From assembly GCF_001870485.1 (NCBI RefSeq), contig NZ_MDKE01000022.1, forward strand, positions 186,001-250,000: DNA of 64,000 nucleotides, read 5' to 3'. The notes beneath the pieces are model-generated. The model did not search any database and was not told the origin of the DNA. It saw only the letters and a list, made by a program, of their open reading frames with translations. Shown here piece by piece: positions 7,570 through 17,785 of this stretch; within the stretch, counting starts at the first letter, position 1; every line of letters starts with the position of its first letter. Origin of the DNA: Oceanisphaera psychrotolerans. GTDB lineage: Bacteria > Pseudomonadota > Gammaproteobacteria > Enterobacterales > Aeromonadaceae. The position numbers and the translations under genes are program-made.

Positions 7570-8598
7570 ATGAAAAAGTTATTACCTACGTCAACTGCGG
7601 GCAGTTTACCCAAACCGTCCTGGCTTGCACAACCCGAGACACTGTGGTCGCCTTGGAAACTGCAAGGAGAAGAATTAATAGAGGGTAAACACGATGCTTT
7701 ACGTGTGTCGTTGCAAGACCAGCAACAAGCAGGTATTGATATTGTCAGTGATGGCGAGCAAACGCGCCAACATTTTGTGACTACCTTTATTGAGCACCTT
7801 GACGGTGTTGATTTTGAGAAACGCAAGACCGTTAAAATTCGTGATCGCTATGATGCCAGTGTTCCGACGGTTGTTGGTGCAGTCAGTCGCCAAAAGCCAG
7901 TTTTTGTTGAAGATGCCAGGTTTTTACGCCAGCAGACCAAACAACCCATTAAATGGGCTCTGCCAGGCCCCATGACCATGATAGATACGCTTTATGACGA
8001 TCATTATAAAAGTCGTGAAAAACTAGCCTGGGAATTCGCTAAAATACTCAATCAAGAAGCCAAAGAGTTAGAGGAAGCGGGTGTTGATATTATTCAATTT
8101 GATGAGCCTGCATTTAATGTGTTTTTTGACGAAGTAAATGATTGGGGGATTGCTGCCTTAGAAAGAGCAATTGAAGGCCTTAAGTGTGAAACTGCCGTAC
8201 ATATTTGCTATGGATATGGAATTAAAGCCAATACGGACTGGAAAAAGACGTTGGGTTCCGAGTGGAGACAGTATGAAGGGATCTTTCCCAAACTGCAAAA
8301 GTCTAATATCGATATTATCTCATTAGAATGTCACAACTCTCATGTCCCAATCGAGCTGCTTGAACTCATACGAGGTAAAAAGGTGATGGTAGGGGCCATT
8401 GATGTTGCAACCAATCGCATTGAGACACCAGAGGAAGTCGCCAATACGCTACGGAAAGCACTCGAGTTTGTAGATGCCGACAAGCTCTACCCTTGCACCA
8501 ACTGTGGCATGGCCCCCTTATCTCGTGAAGTAGCAAGAGGCAAGCTGAATGCTCTAAGGGCAGGTGCCGACATTCTCCGAAGAGAACTCTCGGCCTGA
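7570..8598 (+). CDS. mesD: MesD, short folate-independent methionine synthase (MetE C-terminal-like)
   Basis: A 342-residue zinc methyltransferase equivalent to the C-terminal barrel of MetE, without the N-terminal folate-related half. Likely zinc ligands are His211 and Cys213 (AVHICYGYG), Glu253 (SLECHNS) and Cys312 (CTNCGMAPLSREVA), matching His641, Cys643, Glu665 and Cys726 of E. coli MetE. LPGPMTMIDTLYDDHY and QFDEPAFNVFF are the usual MetE-family segments. It would methylate homocysteine to methionine with a donor other than methyl-tetrahydrofolate, depending on MesX upstream. The ATG at 7570 and the 43-base spacing fit an operon. Assignment to the MesD subtype rests mainly on the DUF1852 neighbour. 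Confidence 0.87.
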   Translation: MKKLLPTSTAGSLPKPSWLAQPETLWSPWKLQGEELIEGKHDALRVSLQDQQQAGIDIVSDGEQTRQHFVTTFIEHLDGVDFEKRKTVKIRDRYDASVPTVVGAVSRQKPVFVEDARFLRQQTKQPIKWALPGPMTMIDTLYDDHYKSREKLAWEFAKILNQEAKELEEAGVDIIQFDEPAFNVFFDEVNDWGIAALERAIEGLKCETAVHICYGYGIKANTDWKKTLGSEWRQYEGIFPKLQKSNIDIISLECHNSHVPIELLELIRGKKVMVGAIDVATNRIETPEEVANTLRKALEFVDADKLYPCTNCGMAPLSREVARGKLNALRAGADILRRELSA

Positions 8599-8655
8599 GG
8601 CGTCTTTTCCACGTCAGTGAACTCTCAGCCATCATACCCTTGGTAACGGCCTGGC

Positions 8656-9534
8656 TCAGGCCTGGCAGGGAAACTTGGCCGAACCTGCCTTACGCTGGCG
8701 CTTTCCCGGCCACGACTGGCAGGTGATGGCCATCAGTACTACCAGCCCGCCCAGCCAGGCCTGCGGGGCGGGTTGTTCCGCCAGCACTAGCCAGACCCAG
8801 AGCGGGCCCAAGATCATTTCCAGCAGCATCAGCAGGCCGACTTCCGCCGCCGGCAGGTAGCGGGGGCCCTGGGTGATCAGGGCGTAGGCCAGAGGCACCA
8901 CCAGCAGGCCGAGGATGGCCATCCACAGCACATCCTGTGCCGGCATCATGATGGTCGGGGCCTGAAACAGGGCGAACAGGCACACCAGCAGCCCGGCCGG
9001 CACCAGCGCCGGCATCATGTTGGCGGGTCTGGCGGCCCGTTCCACCACGAACTTGGCGGCCATGCTGGCGGCACACAGCAGGGCGGTGAGATCACCGAGC
9101 AGATGGCTGCCGTCCCGGCTGCCGGAAAACACCAGCGCCAGTCCCCCCAAACACAACAAAATCGCCAGCCAGGTGCGGGCGGATACCGTCTCTTTCAGCA
9201 CAAAACGGCTGAGCAGGGCGCCGATCAGCGGCGCGGCACTGAGGATGATCAGGGTATTGGCGACACTGGTCAGACGGATCGAGAGCACGAAGGTCACGGT
9301 ACAGACCGCATAAAACAGCGCCGAGCCCAGGCCGAGGGTGAACAGCTTGCGGTTGGGGCGGTAGTGGCGAGCCCGCCACAGGCAGACGGCGCCGATGCAC
9401 AGGCTGAGCAGCAACCCGCGCCAGAACAGCAAAATCCAGGGGTCGGCGCTGATCAGCTTGATCAGCAGCGCATCCAGGCTCAGCACGGCGACCCCGGTGG
9501 TGGTCAGCAGTCTTCCCTTCAGGCGGTTATCCAT
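8656..9534 (-). CDS. EamA/DMT-family metabolite transporter
   Basis: A 292-residue inner-membrane protein with about ten hydrophobic helices arranged as two EamA repeats (residues roughly 8-140 and 150-280). The ends of the repeats show FVLKETVSARTWLAILLCLGGLALVF and LEMILGPLWVWLVLAEQPAPQAWLGG, both typical of DMT exporters. The C-terminus is basic and faces the cytoplasm. It is transcribed with the gbdR-like gene, which ends 176 bases upstream of it. Transport of an amino acid or methylated amine is possible from context, but nothing in the sequence fixes the substrate. Confidence 0.88.
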   Translation of the reverse strand: MDNRLKGRLLTTTGVAVLSLDALLIKLISADPWILLFWRGLLLSLCIGAVCLWRARHYRPNRKLFTLGLGSALFYAVCTVTFVLSIRLTSVANTLIILSAAPLIGALLSRFVLKETVSARTWLAILLCLGGLALVFSGSRDGSHLLGDLTALLCAASMAAKFVVERAARPANMMPALVPAGLLVCLFALFQAPTIMMPAQDVLWMAILGLLVVPLAYALITQGPRYLPAAEVGLLMLLEMILGPLWVWLVLAEQPAPQAWLGGLVVLMAITCQSWPGKRQRKAGSAKFPCQA

Positions 9535-9710
9535 GGTGTGCTCCCGTTTGTTGCATGATTGTTATACCCGCATGGTATGTCTGGCGGGTTGCCGGCGCGG
9601 CTCTGTTGGCGGCCTGTTGTTGCCATAAAACGACCTGCGGCAGGGAAGCGCCCCGAGACCGACGGCCTGGAATCGCGGCGTTAACAGCATGGCATCATCG
9701 GCAGCCCGGC

Positions 9711-10757
9711 TCAGCCCCGTTGCTTCTGGCGGGCCTGGCTGGGCGAGATGCCGAAGTAATCCTTGAAACAGTGGCTGAAGTGGGTCGAGCTGAGAAAGCC
9801 GCAGGCCACGGCGATATTGACGATGGTGTCATCGCTTTGCAGCAGCAGGCGGCGGGCATGGGTGATACGCAGCTCCAGGTAATAGCGGGAAGGCGTGGTT
9901 TCCATGTGGGTTTGAAACAGCCGCTCGATACGCCGGCGGGACACCCCGACAAAAGAGGCCAGTTCATCGACACTGAGCGGCTCCTCGATATTGCTGCTCA
10001 TCAGTCGCAGCAGGTTGCGCAGGGTCTCCGGAAAACTGGGATCGTCGGCGGGCAGGATCAATCGGGCCTCGTCGCTGTCGGCGACCTGGTCACAGCTGAG
10101 GATCTCCCGAATGGCGCGCACCGTGGCCTTGTCCTGCACCTGTTCGATCAGGGCCAGCATCATTTCCAGCGCGCTGCTGGGGCCGGCGCTGGTCACCCGT
10201 TTTTCTTCCACCACCAGCACCCGGTCCGACACCTTTACCTGCTTAAACCGCTCCCGGGCAAAGGCGTGGTTGTCCGGGTGCAGGGCGCAGCCGAGCTGGT
10301 CGAGCAGGCCGGCATGGGCCAGCGCAATGGCGCCGTTCCATAACCCGCCCAGAATGATGTTGTGCCTGGCCGCCGTTTTCAGTTTGGCGGTCAGCGGTGG
10401 CTGCTCCGCCAGCGAGCAGCGGTAGCCGCCACACACAATCAGGATATCCAGCGCCTCTTCTCCTTCCAGCGGCAATTGACTCAGCTCGCCGCTGGTGGAG
10501 ATATCCAGCGCCAGATCGCTTTTTACCGTCACGCTGTTCAGGCCGAAGGTACAAAAACTGAACAGGGGCGCGGTACGTACCAGGTTGGCGGTGACCAGGG
10601 CGTCCACCGCGGCGGTAAAGGCCATCATCGAAAAGTGTTCGAGCAGTATAAAACCGACCCGTATGGTTTTTTCGCCGCTGTCCTGTGACGGAAGAAAGGC
10701 GCTGTTGGCATCGCGCAACAGGGTATTGAAATGACGTTTTTCTTTTACTTCACGCAT
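9711..10757 (-). CDS. gbdR: GbdR-like AraC/GlxA-family activator of glycine betaine catabolism
   Basis: A 348-residue regulator with an N-terminal DJ-1/PfpI-like (GATase1) sensor domain (residues about 30-200, including LDILIVCGGYR and GLWNGAIALAHAGLLD) and a C-terminal AraC DNA-binding domain with two HTHs (SVDELASFVGVSRRRIERLFQ and IVNIAVACGFLSSTHFSHCFKDYFG). This is the architecture of Pseudomonas GbdR, which senses glycine betaine or dimethylglycine and activates the gbcAB, dgc and sox operons. It lies directly divergent from glyA-sox-purU, which supports the assignment strongly. An in-frame Met a few codons in is an alternative start. Confidence 0.85.
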   Translation of the reverse strand: MREVKEKRHFNTLLRDANSAFLPSQDSGEKTIRVGFILLEHFSMMAFTAAVDALVTANLVRTAPLFSFCTFGLNSVTVKSDLALDISTSGELSQLPLEGEEALDILIVCGGYRCSLAEQPPLTAKLKTAARHNIILGGLWNGAIALAHAGLLDQLGCALHPDNHAFARERFKQVKVSDRVLVVEEKRVTSAGPSSALEMMLALIEQVQDKATVRAIREILSCDQVADSDEARLILPADDPSFPETLRNLLRLMSSNIEEPLSVDELASFVGVSRRRIERLFQTHMETTPSRYYLELRITHARRLLLQSDDTIVNIAVACGFLSSTHFSHCFKDYFGISPSQARQKQRG

Positions 10758-11058
10758 CGACGACAGGCTCGTTCCGGTAACGGTTGATCAGGTCAGACCT
10801 GGATGAAGGGGGACGGGGTCATGATACCGGCAGCCATGCCACTTTTCATCTGCTGCGGCCGGCCGGTGGTCGTGTAGCGTCACATTTTCTGCACATCCTT
10901 GTCGCAAATACACAGCATTCCGGCGCAGCTAGTCAAACACCGGCCGATTGTACTCTTTACTATGAGCATCAATAAGGCTTGGAGTGACCGGCAAAACGGC
11001 ACGGCCAAGGATGACAAGTCTGGTTGGGGGCGCATCGCCCGCAAAGGAGAGCAACACG
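10758..11058. promoter_or_regulatory. Divergent control region between gbdR and glyA
   Basis: This 301-base gap separates the GbdR-like gene from the glyA-sox operon and must hold both promoters. I see no exact palindrome and cannot place a GbdR site with confidence. The last 20 bases carry the glyA ribosome site (AAAGGAG). Position is the only support for calling it regulatory. Confidence 0.5.
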
Positions 11059-12312
11059 ATGTTCAGCAAGCAAACCCGCATACAGGATATGGACCCGGCA
11101 CTGTGGGCCGCCATGGAAGAAGAAGCCGCCCGGCAGGAACAGCATATCGAGCTGATTGCCTCGGAAAACTACACCAGCCCGGCGGTGATGGAAGCCCAGG
11201 GCTCGGTGCTGACCAACAAATATGCGGAAGGCTATCCGGGCAAGCGCTATTACGGTGGTTGCGAAGCGGTAGACAAGGTTGAATTGCTGGCCATCGAGCG
11301 TGCCAAGCAACTGTTCGGTGCCGACTATGCCAACGTGCAACCTCATTCCGGCTCCCAGGCCAACGCCGCCGTGTACATGGCGCTGTGCGCTCCCGGCGAC
11401 ACCGTGCTGGGCATGAGCCTGGCCCACGGTGGTCACCTGACTCACGGTGCCAAGGTCAGCTTTTCCGGCAAAATCTACCACGCGGTGCAGTACGGCCTGA
11501 ACGAAGCCACCGGTGAAGTGGACTACGACCAGGTGGAAGCCCTTGCGCTGGAGCACGAGCCGAAGATGATCGTGGCCGGCTTCTCGGCCTATTCCCGGGT
11601 AATGGACTGGGCCCGTTTTCGCGCCATCGCCGACAAGGTAGGTGCCTATCTGTTCGTCGACATGGCCCATGTGGCCGGTCTGGTGGCCGCCGGTGAATAC
11701 CCCAACCCGGTGCCCCATGCCGACGTGGTGACCACCACCACCCACAAGACCCTGCGCGGCCCCCGCGGCGGCCTGATCCTGGCCAAGGCCAATCCGGAGC
11801 TGGAGAAAAAGCTCAACGCCGCCGTTTTCCCCGCCGCTCAGGGTGGCCCGCAAATGCACGCCATCGCCGGCAAGGCCGTGGCCTTTGCCGAGGCACTGAA
11901 GCCGGAATTTACCGTATACCAGAAGGCGGTGGTGGAAAACGCCCGCGCCATGGTGGATGTGTTCCAGAGCCGCGGTTTCGACGTGGTCTCTAACGGCACC
12001 GACAACCACCTGTTCCTGCTCGATCTGTCCGCCAAGGGCATTACCGGCAAGGATGCAGACCGGGTACTGGGCGATGCCAACATCACCGTCAACAAGAATG
12101 CCGTGCCCAACGATCCCCAGTCGCCGTTCGTGACCTCGGGCCTGCGTATCGGTACCCCGGCGGTAACCACCCGCGGCTTCAAGGTCGAGCATTGCCGTCA
12201 GCTGGCCGGCTGGATCTGCGACATTCTGGATCATATGGACGACCCGGAAGTGATTATTTCGGTGAAGGACCAGGTCGCGAGCCTGTGCAGTTACTTCCCG
12301 GTATATCGTTAA
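11059..12312 (+). CDS. glyA: Serine hydroxymethyltransferase
   Basis: A 417-residue PLP enzyme of standard length that interconverts glycine plus methylene-tetrahydrofolate and serine plus THF. Visible landmarks are [16 protein letters not shown] near residue 35, [16 protein letters not shown] near 95, and the PLP lysine motif [16 protein letters not shown] near 228. The ATG at 11059 has AAAGGAG upstream. It heads the glyA-soxBDAG-purU operon. There it would turn the glycine and methylene-THF made by sarcosine oxidase into serine, as with glyA1 in Pseudomonas. A second housekeeping copy elsewhere is likely but not visible here. Confidence 0.96.
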   Translation: MFSKQTRIQDMDPALWAAMEEEAARQEQHIELIASENYTSPAVMEAQGSVLTNKYAEGYPGKRYYGGCEAVDKVELLAIERAKQLFGADYANVQPHSGSQANAAVYMALCAPGDTVLGMSLAHGGHLTHGAKVSFSGKIYHAVQYGLNEATGEVDYDQVEALALEHEPKMIVAGFSAYSRVMDWARFRAIADKVGAYLFVDMAHVAGLVAAGEYPNPVPHADVVTTTTHKTLRGPRGGLILAKANPELEKKLNAAVFPAAQGGPQMHAIAGKAVAFAEALKPEFTVYQKAVVENARAMVDVFQSRGFDVVSNGTDNHLFLLDLSAKGITGKDADRVLGDANITVNKNAVPNDPQSPFVTSGLRIGTPAVTTRGFKVEHCRQLAGWICDILDHMDDPEVIISVKDQVASLCSYFPVYR

Positions 12313-12441
12313 TTTTTTAATTAAAACAGGTTGCTCCGTGGCCTTAAAGCCGATTGGGGCAGTCCTCCTGGCCGCGTCGGCGTGAGGATGCCCCAACGGC
12401 AAGCGTACCGGCTACAGAATTCAAACTGACAGGTGATCACT

Positions 12442-13992
12442 ATGCAAAAATATTCCGGATTCGGGCTTCTCAAGCACGCCCTGACCCACCATGAAAACTG
12501 GCAGCGGGTGTGGCATAACCCCACGCCCAAGGCCGAAGGCTACGACGTCATCATCGTGGGTGGCGGCGGCCATGGTCTGGCCACGGCCTACTACCTGGCC
12601 AAGGAGCACGGCATCACCAACGTGGCGGTGATCGAAAAGGGTTACCTGGGTGGCGGCAACACCGCCCGTAATACCACTATCGTGCGTTCCAACTACCTGT
12701 GGGACGAAGCGGCGCACCTGTATGAGCATTCCATGAAGCTGTGGGAAGGGCTGGCGCAGGATCTGAACTACAACCTGATGTTCAGCCAGCGCGGCGTGCT
12801 CAACCTGGGCCATACCCTGCAGGACATGCGTGACATCGAGCGCCGGGTCAACGCCAACCGCCTGAACGGCATCGACGGTGAAGTGCTCAACGCCAAGCAG
12901 GTACAGGATCTGGTGCCGATTCTGGATTGTTCCAAGAACGCCCGTTATCCGGTGCTGGGTGCCTCCTGGCAGCCGCGCGGCGGTACCGCCCGTCACGACG
13001 CCGTGGCCTGGGGCTTTGCCCGCGCCGCCGACGCCATGGGTGTACACCTGATCCAGCAGACCGAAGTCACCGGCATTCGCCGTGAAAACGGCGCCGTGAC
13101 CGGGGTGGAAACCACCCGCGGCTTTATCGCCGCCCCCAAGGTCGCCTGTGTTACCGCCGGTAACTCCGGTGTCATGGCCGAGATGGTCGGCATGAAACTG
13201 CCGCTGGAGTCCCATCCGCTGCAGGCGATGGTATCCGAGCCGGTCAAGCCGATCCTCGACACCGTGGTCATGTCCAACCACGTGCACGGTTATGTGTCCC
13301 AGTCCGACAAGGGTGACCTGGTCATCGGCGCCGGTATCGACAGCTACCTGGGTTACGGCCAGCGCGGTTCCTTCCCGATAGTGGAAGAAACCATGGCGGC
13401 CATCGTGGAAATGTTCCCCATCTTCAGTCGGGTTCGTCTCAACCGTACCTGGGGCGGCATCGTCGACACCTGTCCGGATGCCTGTCCGATTATTTCCAAG
13501 ACCCATATCAAGGGCCTGTATTTCAACTGCGGTTGGGGCACCGGCGGCTTCAAGGCCACGCCGGGCTCGGGCAACGTATTTGCCCACACCATCGCCAAGG
13601 ATGAGCCCCATCCCCTGGCCAAACCGTTCAATGTCGACCGCTTTACCACCGGTCACCTGATAGACGAACACGGCGCTGCCGGCGTAGCCACTGAGGAGAG
13701 TGACATGTTAAACATTTATTGTCCGCACTGCGGCGAACACCGGGAAGAAGAAGAATTCCACTACGGCGGCGAGGCACACATTGCCCGCCCGGCGGATCCG
13801 AATGCGCTCAACGACGAAGAATGGGCCCAGTACCTGTTCCTGCGCAAGAACAAGCGCGGGCTGCATCATGAGATGTGGTACCACGCCGCCGGTTGCCGCA
13901 AGTTCTTCAATGCCACCCGGCACACCGTGACCTATGAAATCAAGGAAACCTACAAGGTGGGCGAACAGCCCAAGCAAGGAGGCCAGTCATGA
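12442..13992 (+). CDS. soxB: Sarcosine oxidase beta subunit, read in frame into the delta subunit
   Basis: Residues 1 to about 416 are SoxB, the FAD/FMN-binding subunit of heterotetrameric sarcosine oxidase. An N-terminal Rossmann motif ([18 protein letters not shown], near residue 35) and [19 protein letters not shown], around the covalent FMN-binding region, are clear. The normal SoxB end is ...GVAH-stop. Here GTA GCC ACT GAG continues without a stop through the complete delta subunit to give a 516-residue product. One extra C (GCC CAC TGA) would restore the usual stop. The delta subunit keeps its own ribosome site (GAGGAG) and ATG at 13705. A natural fusion is possible, but a missing base is more likely because three other genes in the window show the same kind of loss. 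A GTG at 12433 would add three residues. Confidence 0.9.
   Translation: MQKYSGFGLLKHALTHHENWQRVWHNPTPKAEGYDVIIVGGGGHGLATAYYLAKEHGITNVAVIEKGYLGGGNTARNTTIVRSNYLWDEAAHLYEHSMKLWEGLAQDLNYNLMFSQRGVLNLGHTLQDMRDIERRVNANRLNGIDGEVLNAKQVQDLVPILDCSKNARYPVLGASWQPRGGTARHDAVAWGFARAADAMGVHLIQQTEVTGIRRENGAVTGVETTRGFIAAPKVACVTAGNSGVMAEMVGMKLPLESHPLQAMVSEPVKPILDTVVMSNHVHGYVSQSDKGDLVIGAGIDSYLGYGQRGSFPIVEETMAAIVEMFPIFSRVRLNRTWGGIVDTCPDACPIISKTHIKGLYFNCGWGTGGFKATPGSGNVFAHTIAKDEPHPLAKPFNVDRFTTGHLIDEHGAAGVATEESDMLNIYCPHCGEHREEEEFHYGGEAHIARPADPNALNDEEWAQYLFLRKNKRGLHHEMWYHAAGCRKFFNATRHTVTYEIKETYKVGEQPKQGGQS
13705..13992 (+). CDS. soxD: Sarcosine oxidase delta subunit
   Basis: A 95-residue zinc-binding subunit. [18 protein letters not shown] holds the Cys-X2-Cys pair, and [18 protein letters not shown] is the conserved second half. 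It starts at an ATG preceded by GAGGAG and ends in TGA, overlapping the soxA ATG by four bases (ATGA). In this sequence it is also in frame with soxB because the soxB stop is absent. SoxD holds the heterotetramer together and has no redox centre. Confidence 0.92.
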   Translation: MLNIYCPHCGEHREEEEFHYGGEAHIARPADPNALNDEEWAQYLFLRKNKRGLHHEMWYHAAGCRKFFNATRHTVTYEIKETYKVGEQPKQGGQS

Positions 13993-16900
13993 GCCAGCAA
14001 CATCGCCTTCAGGGCAAGGGTCGGGTAGACCACAGCAAACCGCTCAGCTTTATTTTCAACGGCAAGCGCTATCAGGGCGTGGCCGGTGACACCATCGCCT
14101 CGGCGCTGCTGGCCAACGGGGTCGACGTGGTCGGCCGTTCGTTCAAGTATTCCCGTCCGCGCGGCATCATGGCGGCCGGTGCGGAAGAGCCGAACTGCAT
14201 CCTGCAGGTGGGCAGCAGCGAAGCCACCATGATCCCCAACATTCGCGGCACCCAGGCCGAGCTGTACGACGGCCTCACCGCCGCCAGCACCAACGGCTGG
14301 CCGAACGTGGACAAGGACATCATGGGCCTGATGGGCAAGCTCGGCGGCAGCATGATGCCCCCCGGCTTCTACTACAAGACCTTCATGTACCCCGAGTCCA
14401 TGTGGCCGAAGTACGAACATCTGATCCGCAAGGCCGCCGGTCTGGGCCGGGTGCCGAAAGAGCGGGATCCGGACACCTACGACAAGCTCAACCATCACTG
14501 CGACGTGCTGGTAGTGGGTGGCGGCGCGGCCGGTCTGGCGGCGGCACTGGCCGCAGGCCGTCGTGGCGCCCGCGTGATCCTGGTGGACGAACAGAACGAG
14601 TTTGGTGGTCATCTGCTGCACAGCACCCAGCCCATCAACGGCCAGGCGCCGGCGAAATGGGTGGAAGAAGCGGTCAATGAACTGCAGGCGCTGCCCGACG
14701 TGACCCTGCTGCCGCGCAGCACCGCCGCCGGTTATTACGATCAGAACTTCGTCACCGTACTGGAGCGCCGCACCGATCATCTGGGCGAGCGCATCTCCGG
14801 CAAGACCCGCCAGCGCCTGCACCGCATTCGTGCCAAGCGCGTGGTGCTGGCCACCGGCGCCCACGAACGCCCGCTGGTGTTCGGCAACAACGATCTGCCC
14901 GGCTGCTTCGTGGCCAGCGCACTCTCTACCTACGTCAACCGTTACGGCGTGGCCCCGGGCAACAGCCTGGTGCTGATGACCTGTAACGACTATGGCTACC
15001 AGGCAGCGCTGGACTGGCTGGATGCCGGCCGCGATCTGGTGGCGGTGGTCGACAGCCGTCATCGTCCCGAAGGCGCCCGTTATCAGGCGTTGAAGGCACG
15101 TGGCGTCAAGGTGTATACCGGCCACGGACTGATTGAAGCCAGCGGCAAGAAGCGGGTGAACGGCGCCAAGGTGGCTCCGCTGTCCAGCGATTGCAGCCAG
15201 GTGAGCGGGGAAGTCGTCAGCCTGTCCTGTGACACCATTGCCAGCTCCGGTGGCTGGAGCCCGGTGGTGCATCTGTCTGCCCATACCGGTTCCCGTCCGG
15301 TGTGGAGCGACAAGGTCATCGGCTTCGTGCCCGGTGAAACCGTGCAGCAGCAGCTGCTGGCCGGTGGCGTGCAGGGCACCTATCTGCTGTCCGACGTGCT
15401 GGCCGAAGGCCTGAGCGCCGGCCGCGAGGCCGCCGTTGCCGCCGGTTACGGCGACATTGCCGCCCAGGTTCAGGATGCCGAGATCAAGACTCAGGATCCG
15501 CAGGAAGATGCCGCCCAGGCGCTGTTCCTGATACCGCACAGCCGTGCCATCAGCCGTGCGCCCAAGCAGTTTGTGGATTACCAGAACGACGTGACCGCCG
15601 CCGGTATCGAACTGGCCGTGCGCGAGGGCTTCGAGTCCATCGAACACATCAAGCGTTACACCGCCATGGGCTTTGGTACCGATCAGGGCAAGCTGGGCAA
15701 CATCAACGGCATGGCGATTGCCGCCCGGGCCATGGGCAAGAGCATTCCCGAAACCGGTACCACCGTGTTCCGTCCCAACTACACCCCGGTGACCATGGGA
15801 GCCCTGGCCGGTCGCGATGCGCACCATCTGTTCGACCCGGCGCGGTTTACCGCCATGCATGCCTGGCATGTGAAGCACGGCGCCGAGTTTGAGGACGTGG
15901 GCCAGTGGAAGCGCCCCTGGTACTTCCCCCAGGCCGGTGAAGATCTGCACCAGGCGGTTAACCGCGAATGTGTGGCGGTGCGGACCAGCGTGGGCATTCT
16001 GGATGCTTCCACCCTGGGCAAGATCGACATTCAGGGGCCTGACGCCCGGGAATTTCTGTCGCGCATCTACACCAACGCCTGGGCCAAGCTGAGCCCCGGC
16101 AACTGCCGCTACGGCCTGATGTGTAAAGAAGACGGCATGGTGTTTGACGACGGTGTGACCTCCTGTATCACCGACGAGCATTTCATCATGACCACCACCA
16201 CCGGCGGCGCCGCGGGCGTACTGCAGTGGCTGGAACTGTGGCACCAGACCGAATGGCCGGAGCTGGAAGTGTACTTCGGTTCGGTCACCGACCACTGGGC
16301 GACCATGACGGTTTCCGGCCCCAACAGCCGCAAGGTGCTGGAAAAGGTTTGTGAAAACGTGGACCTGTCCGGCGAGGCCTTCCCCTTCATGGGCTGGCGC
16401 GACGCCACGGTGGCGGGCGTCAAGGCGCGGATCTTCCGCATCTCCTTCACCGGTGAGCTGAGCTTCGAGATCAACGTACAGGCGAACTACGGCCTGCATG
16501 TGTGGGAAGCGGTGATGGAAGCGGGTGCCGAGTTCAACATTACTCCGTACGGCACCGAGACCATGCACGTGCTGCGTGCCGAGAAGGGCTTCATCATCGT
16601 CGGTCAGGACACCGATGGTTCCGTGACCCCCTTCGATCTGAACATGGGCTGGTGTGTGGGCAAGACCAAGCCGTTCCCCTTCATCGGCCAGCGTTCCTGG
16701 TCGCGCTCCGACACCGCGCGCACCGATCGCAAGCAGCTGGTGGGTCTGAAGTGCAAAGAGGCGAAAACCGTGATTCCGGAAGGCGCGCAAATCGTGCCGG
16801 ACCCGAATCATCCGGTGCCGGTGCCCATGATCGGGCATGTGACGTCCAGTTACTACAGTGCCAACCTGGGTCACAACATCGCCATGGCGGTGATCAAGGA

Positions 16901-17018
16901 CGGCCTGAACCGCATGGGCGAAACCGTGTATTGCCCACTGGCCGATGGCCGGGTGCTGGAAGCCGAGATCACCAGCCCGATTTTCTATGATCCCAAAGGA
17001 GAGCGTCAGCATGTCTAA
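13989..17018 (+). CDS. soxA: Sarcosine oxidase alpha subunit
   Basis: A 1009-residue subunit of normal size. Domains in order are a 2Fe-2S-ferredoxin-like N-terminal region ([19 protein letters not shown] and [19 protein letters not shown]), a NAD-type dinucleotide fold ([19 protein letters not shown] near residue 175; [14 protein letters not shown]), and a C-terminal aminomethyltransferase (GcvT-like) domain from about residue 600 that receives the methyl carbon on tetrahydrofolate. The enzyme oxidises sarcosine to glycine, H2O2 and methylene-THF. It overlaps soxD (ATGA) and soxG (stop within the first codons of soxG), so translation is probably coupled. The long minus-strand frame opposite it is a codon-bias shadow. 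Confidence 0.97.
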   Translation: MSQQHRLQGKGRVDHSKPLSFIFNGKRYQGVAGDTIASALLANGVDVVGRSFKYSRPRGIMAAGAEEPNCILQVGSSEATMIPNIRGTQAELYDGLTAASTNGWPNVDKDIMGLMGKLGGSMMPPGFYYKTFMYPESMWPKYEHLIRKAAGLGRVPKERDPDTYDKLNHHCDVLVVGGGAAGLAAALAAGRRGARVILVDEQNEFGGHLLHSTQPINGQAPAKWVEEAVNELQALPDVTLLPRSTAAGYYDQNFVTVLERRTDHLGERISGKTRQRLHRIRAKRVVLATGAHERPLVFGNNDLPGCFVASALSTYVNRYGVAPGNSLVLMTCNDYGYQAALDWLDAGRDLVAVVDSRHRPEGARYQALKARGVKVYTGHGLIEASGKKRVNGAKVAPLSSDCSQVSGEVVSLSCDTIASSGGWSPVVHLSAHTGSRPVWSDKVIGFVPGETVQQQLLAGGVQGTYLLSDVLAEGLSAGREAAVAAGYGDIAAQVQDAEIKTQDPQEDAAQALFLIPHSRAISRAPKQFVDYQNDVTAAGIELAVREGFESIEHIKRYTAMGFGTDQGKLGNINGMAIAARAMGKSIPETGTTVFRPNYTPVTMGALAGRDAHHLFDPARFTAMHAWHVKHGAEFEDVGQWKRPWYFPQAGEDLHQAVNRECVAVRTSVGILDASTLGKIDIQGPDAREFLSRIYTNAWAKLSPGNCRYGLMCKEDGMVFDDGVTSCITDEHFIMTTTTGGAAGVLQWLELWHQTEWPELEVYFGSVTDHWATMTVSGPNSRKVLEKVCENVDLSGEAFPFMGWRDATVAGVKARIFRISFTGELSFEINVQANYGLHVWEAVMEAGAEFNITPYGTETMHVLRAEKGFIIVGQDTDGSVTPFDLNMGWCVGKTKPFPFIGQRSWSRSDTARTDRKQLVGLKCKEAKTVIPEGAQIVPDPNHPVPVPMIGHVTSSYYSANLGHNIAMAVIKDGLNRMGETVYCPLADGRVLEAEITSPIFYDPKGERQHV

Positions 17019-17640
17019 CAACACCGCCAAACTGGCCGAAACCCAGACCGAGGTGCGGGTGGAGTCCCCGCTGTATCACGCCAATCTGGACGCCCTGGCC
17101 AAAAAAGACCAGCAGGGCGAGGTGGTGCTGCGCGAGAAGGCGCTGCTGGGTCACCTGGTCCTGCGCGGCAACGCCGGCAACGAGCTGTTTGCCAAAACCG
17201 TGGAGAAGGTACTGGGGGTGGCGTTGCCCACCACCCCGTGCACCTCGGTGGAAAACGACAAGGTGCTGGTGCAGTGGCTGGCGCCGGACGAATGGCTGAT
17301 CATCACCGAAGGCGGCCGGGAAGGGCAGCTGGAAGTTCAATTGCGCGAGCACCTGAGCGGCCATTACTCGCTGGTGGACGTGAGCGGCGGCCAGACGGTG
17401 CTGGCGCTGTCGGGCCCCAAGGCCGAGATGGTGATCCGCAAGTCCTGTCATTACGACGTGCACCCCTCGAGCCTGCCGACCGGCAAGTGCGTGGGCACCA
17501 CCTTCGCCAAGAGCGCGGTGCTGCTGCGTCGTACCGGTGCCGACAGCTTCGAGCTGGTGATTCGCCGCAGCTTCTCCGACTACCTGTGGATGTGGTTGCA
17601 GGACGCCAGTCGCGAATACGGCCTGGTTATCCAGAAGTAA
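17011..17640 (+). CDS. soxG: Sarcosine oxidase gamma subunit
   Basis: A 209-residue protein related to the GcvT C-terminal region. WLAPDEWLII near residue 90, YSLVDVSGGQTVLALSGP near 122 and LLRRTGADSFELVIRRSFSDYLW near the end match SoxG. It overlaps the end of soxA by eight bases and is preceded by AAAGGAGAGCG. It completes the soxBDAG set, so the operon can encode the full heterotetramer. Confidence 0.94.
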   Translation: MSNNTAKLAETQTEVRVESPLYHANLDALAKKDQQGEVVLREKALLGHLVLRGNAGNELFAKTVEKVLGVALPTTPCTSVENDKVLVQWLAPDEWLIITEGGREGQLEVQLREHLSGHYSLVDVSGGQTVLALSGPKAEMVIRKSCHYDVHPSSLPTGKCVGTTFAKSAVLLRRTGADSFELVIRRSFSDYLWMWLQDASREYGLVIQK

Positions 17641-17686
17641 GATAATTGAACGCGGCCTCCGCAGCATGCGCAGGGTCGGTTGATAT

Positions 17687-17714
17687 CGGCCCTGCAGGCA
17701 CCGCCGCAGGGCCG
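17687..17714 (+). terminator. Intra-operon hairpin between soxG and purU
   Basis: A nine-base perfect stem, CGGCCCTGC (17687-17695) with GCAGGGCCG (17706-17714), and a ten-base loop, followed by AATTTATT rather than a run of T. It may slow or partly terminate transcription, or protect the sox message from decay, in the 145-base gap before purU. It is not a strong intrinsic terminator. Confidence 0.45.
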
Positions 17715-17785
17715 AATTTATTCGGCCATCGCCAATCGGAGGCTGCTCAGGGAATGACAACCGGGACCAACAAGGAGGCTGTCGC

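Noticed and set aside
13950-17030. A 1026-residue open frame on the minus strand opposite soxA (and similar long antisense frames opposite glyA, soxB, tyrR, the ABC genes and tamB)
   Set aside because: The composition is that of a codon-bias shadow (His, Gly, Ala, Gln and Val rich), there are no domains, and the opposite strand holds an unmistakable conserved gene.
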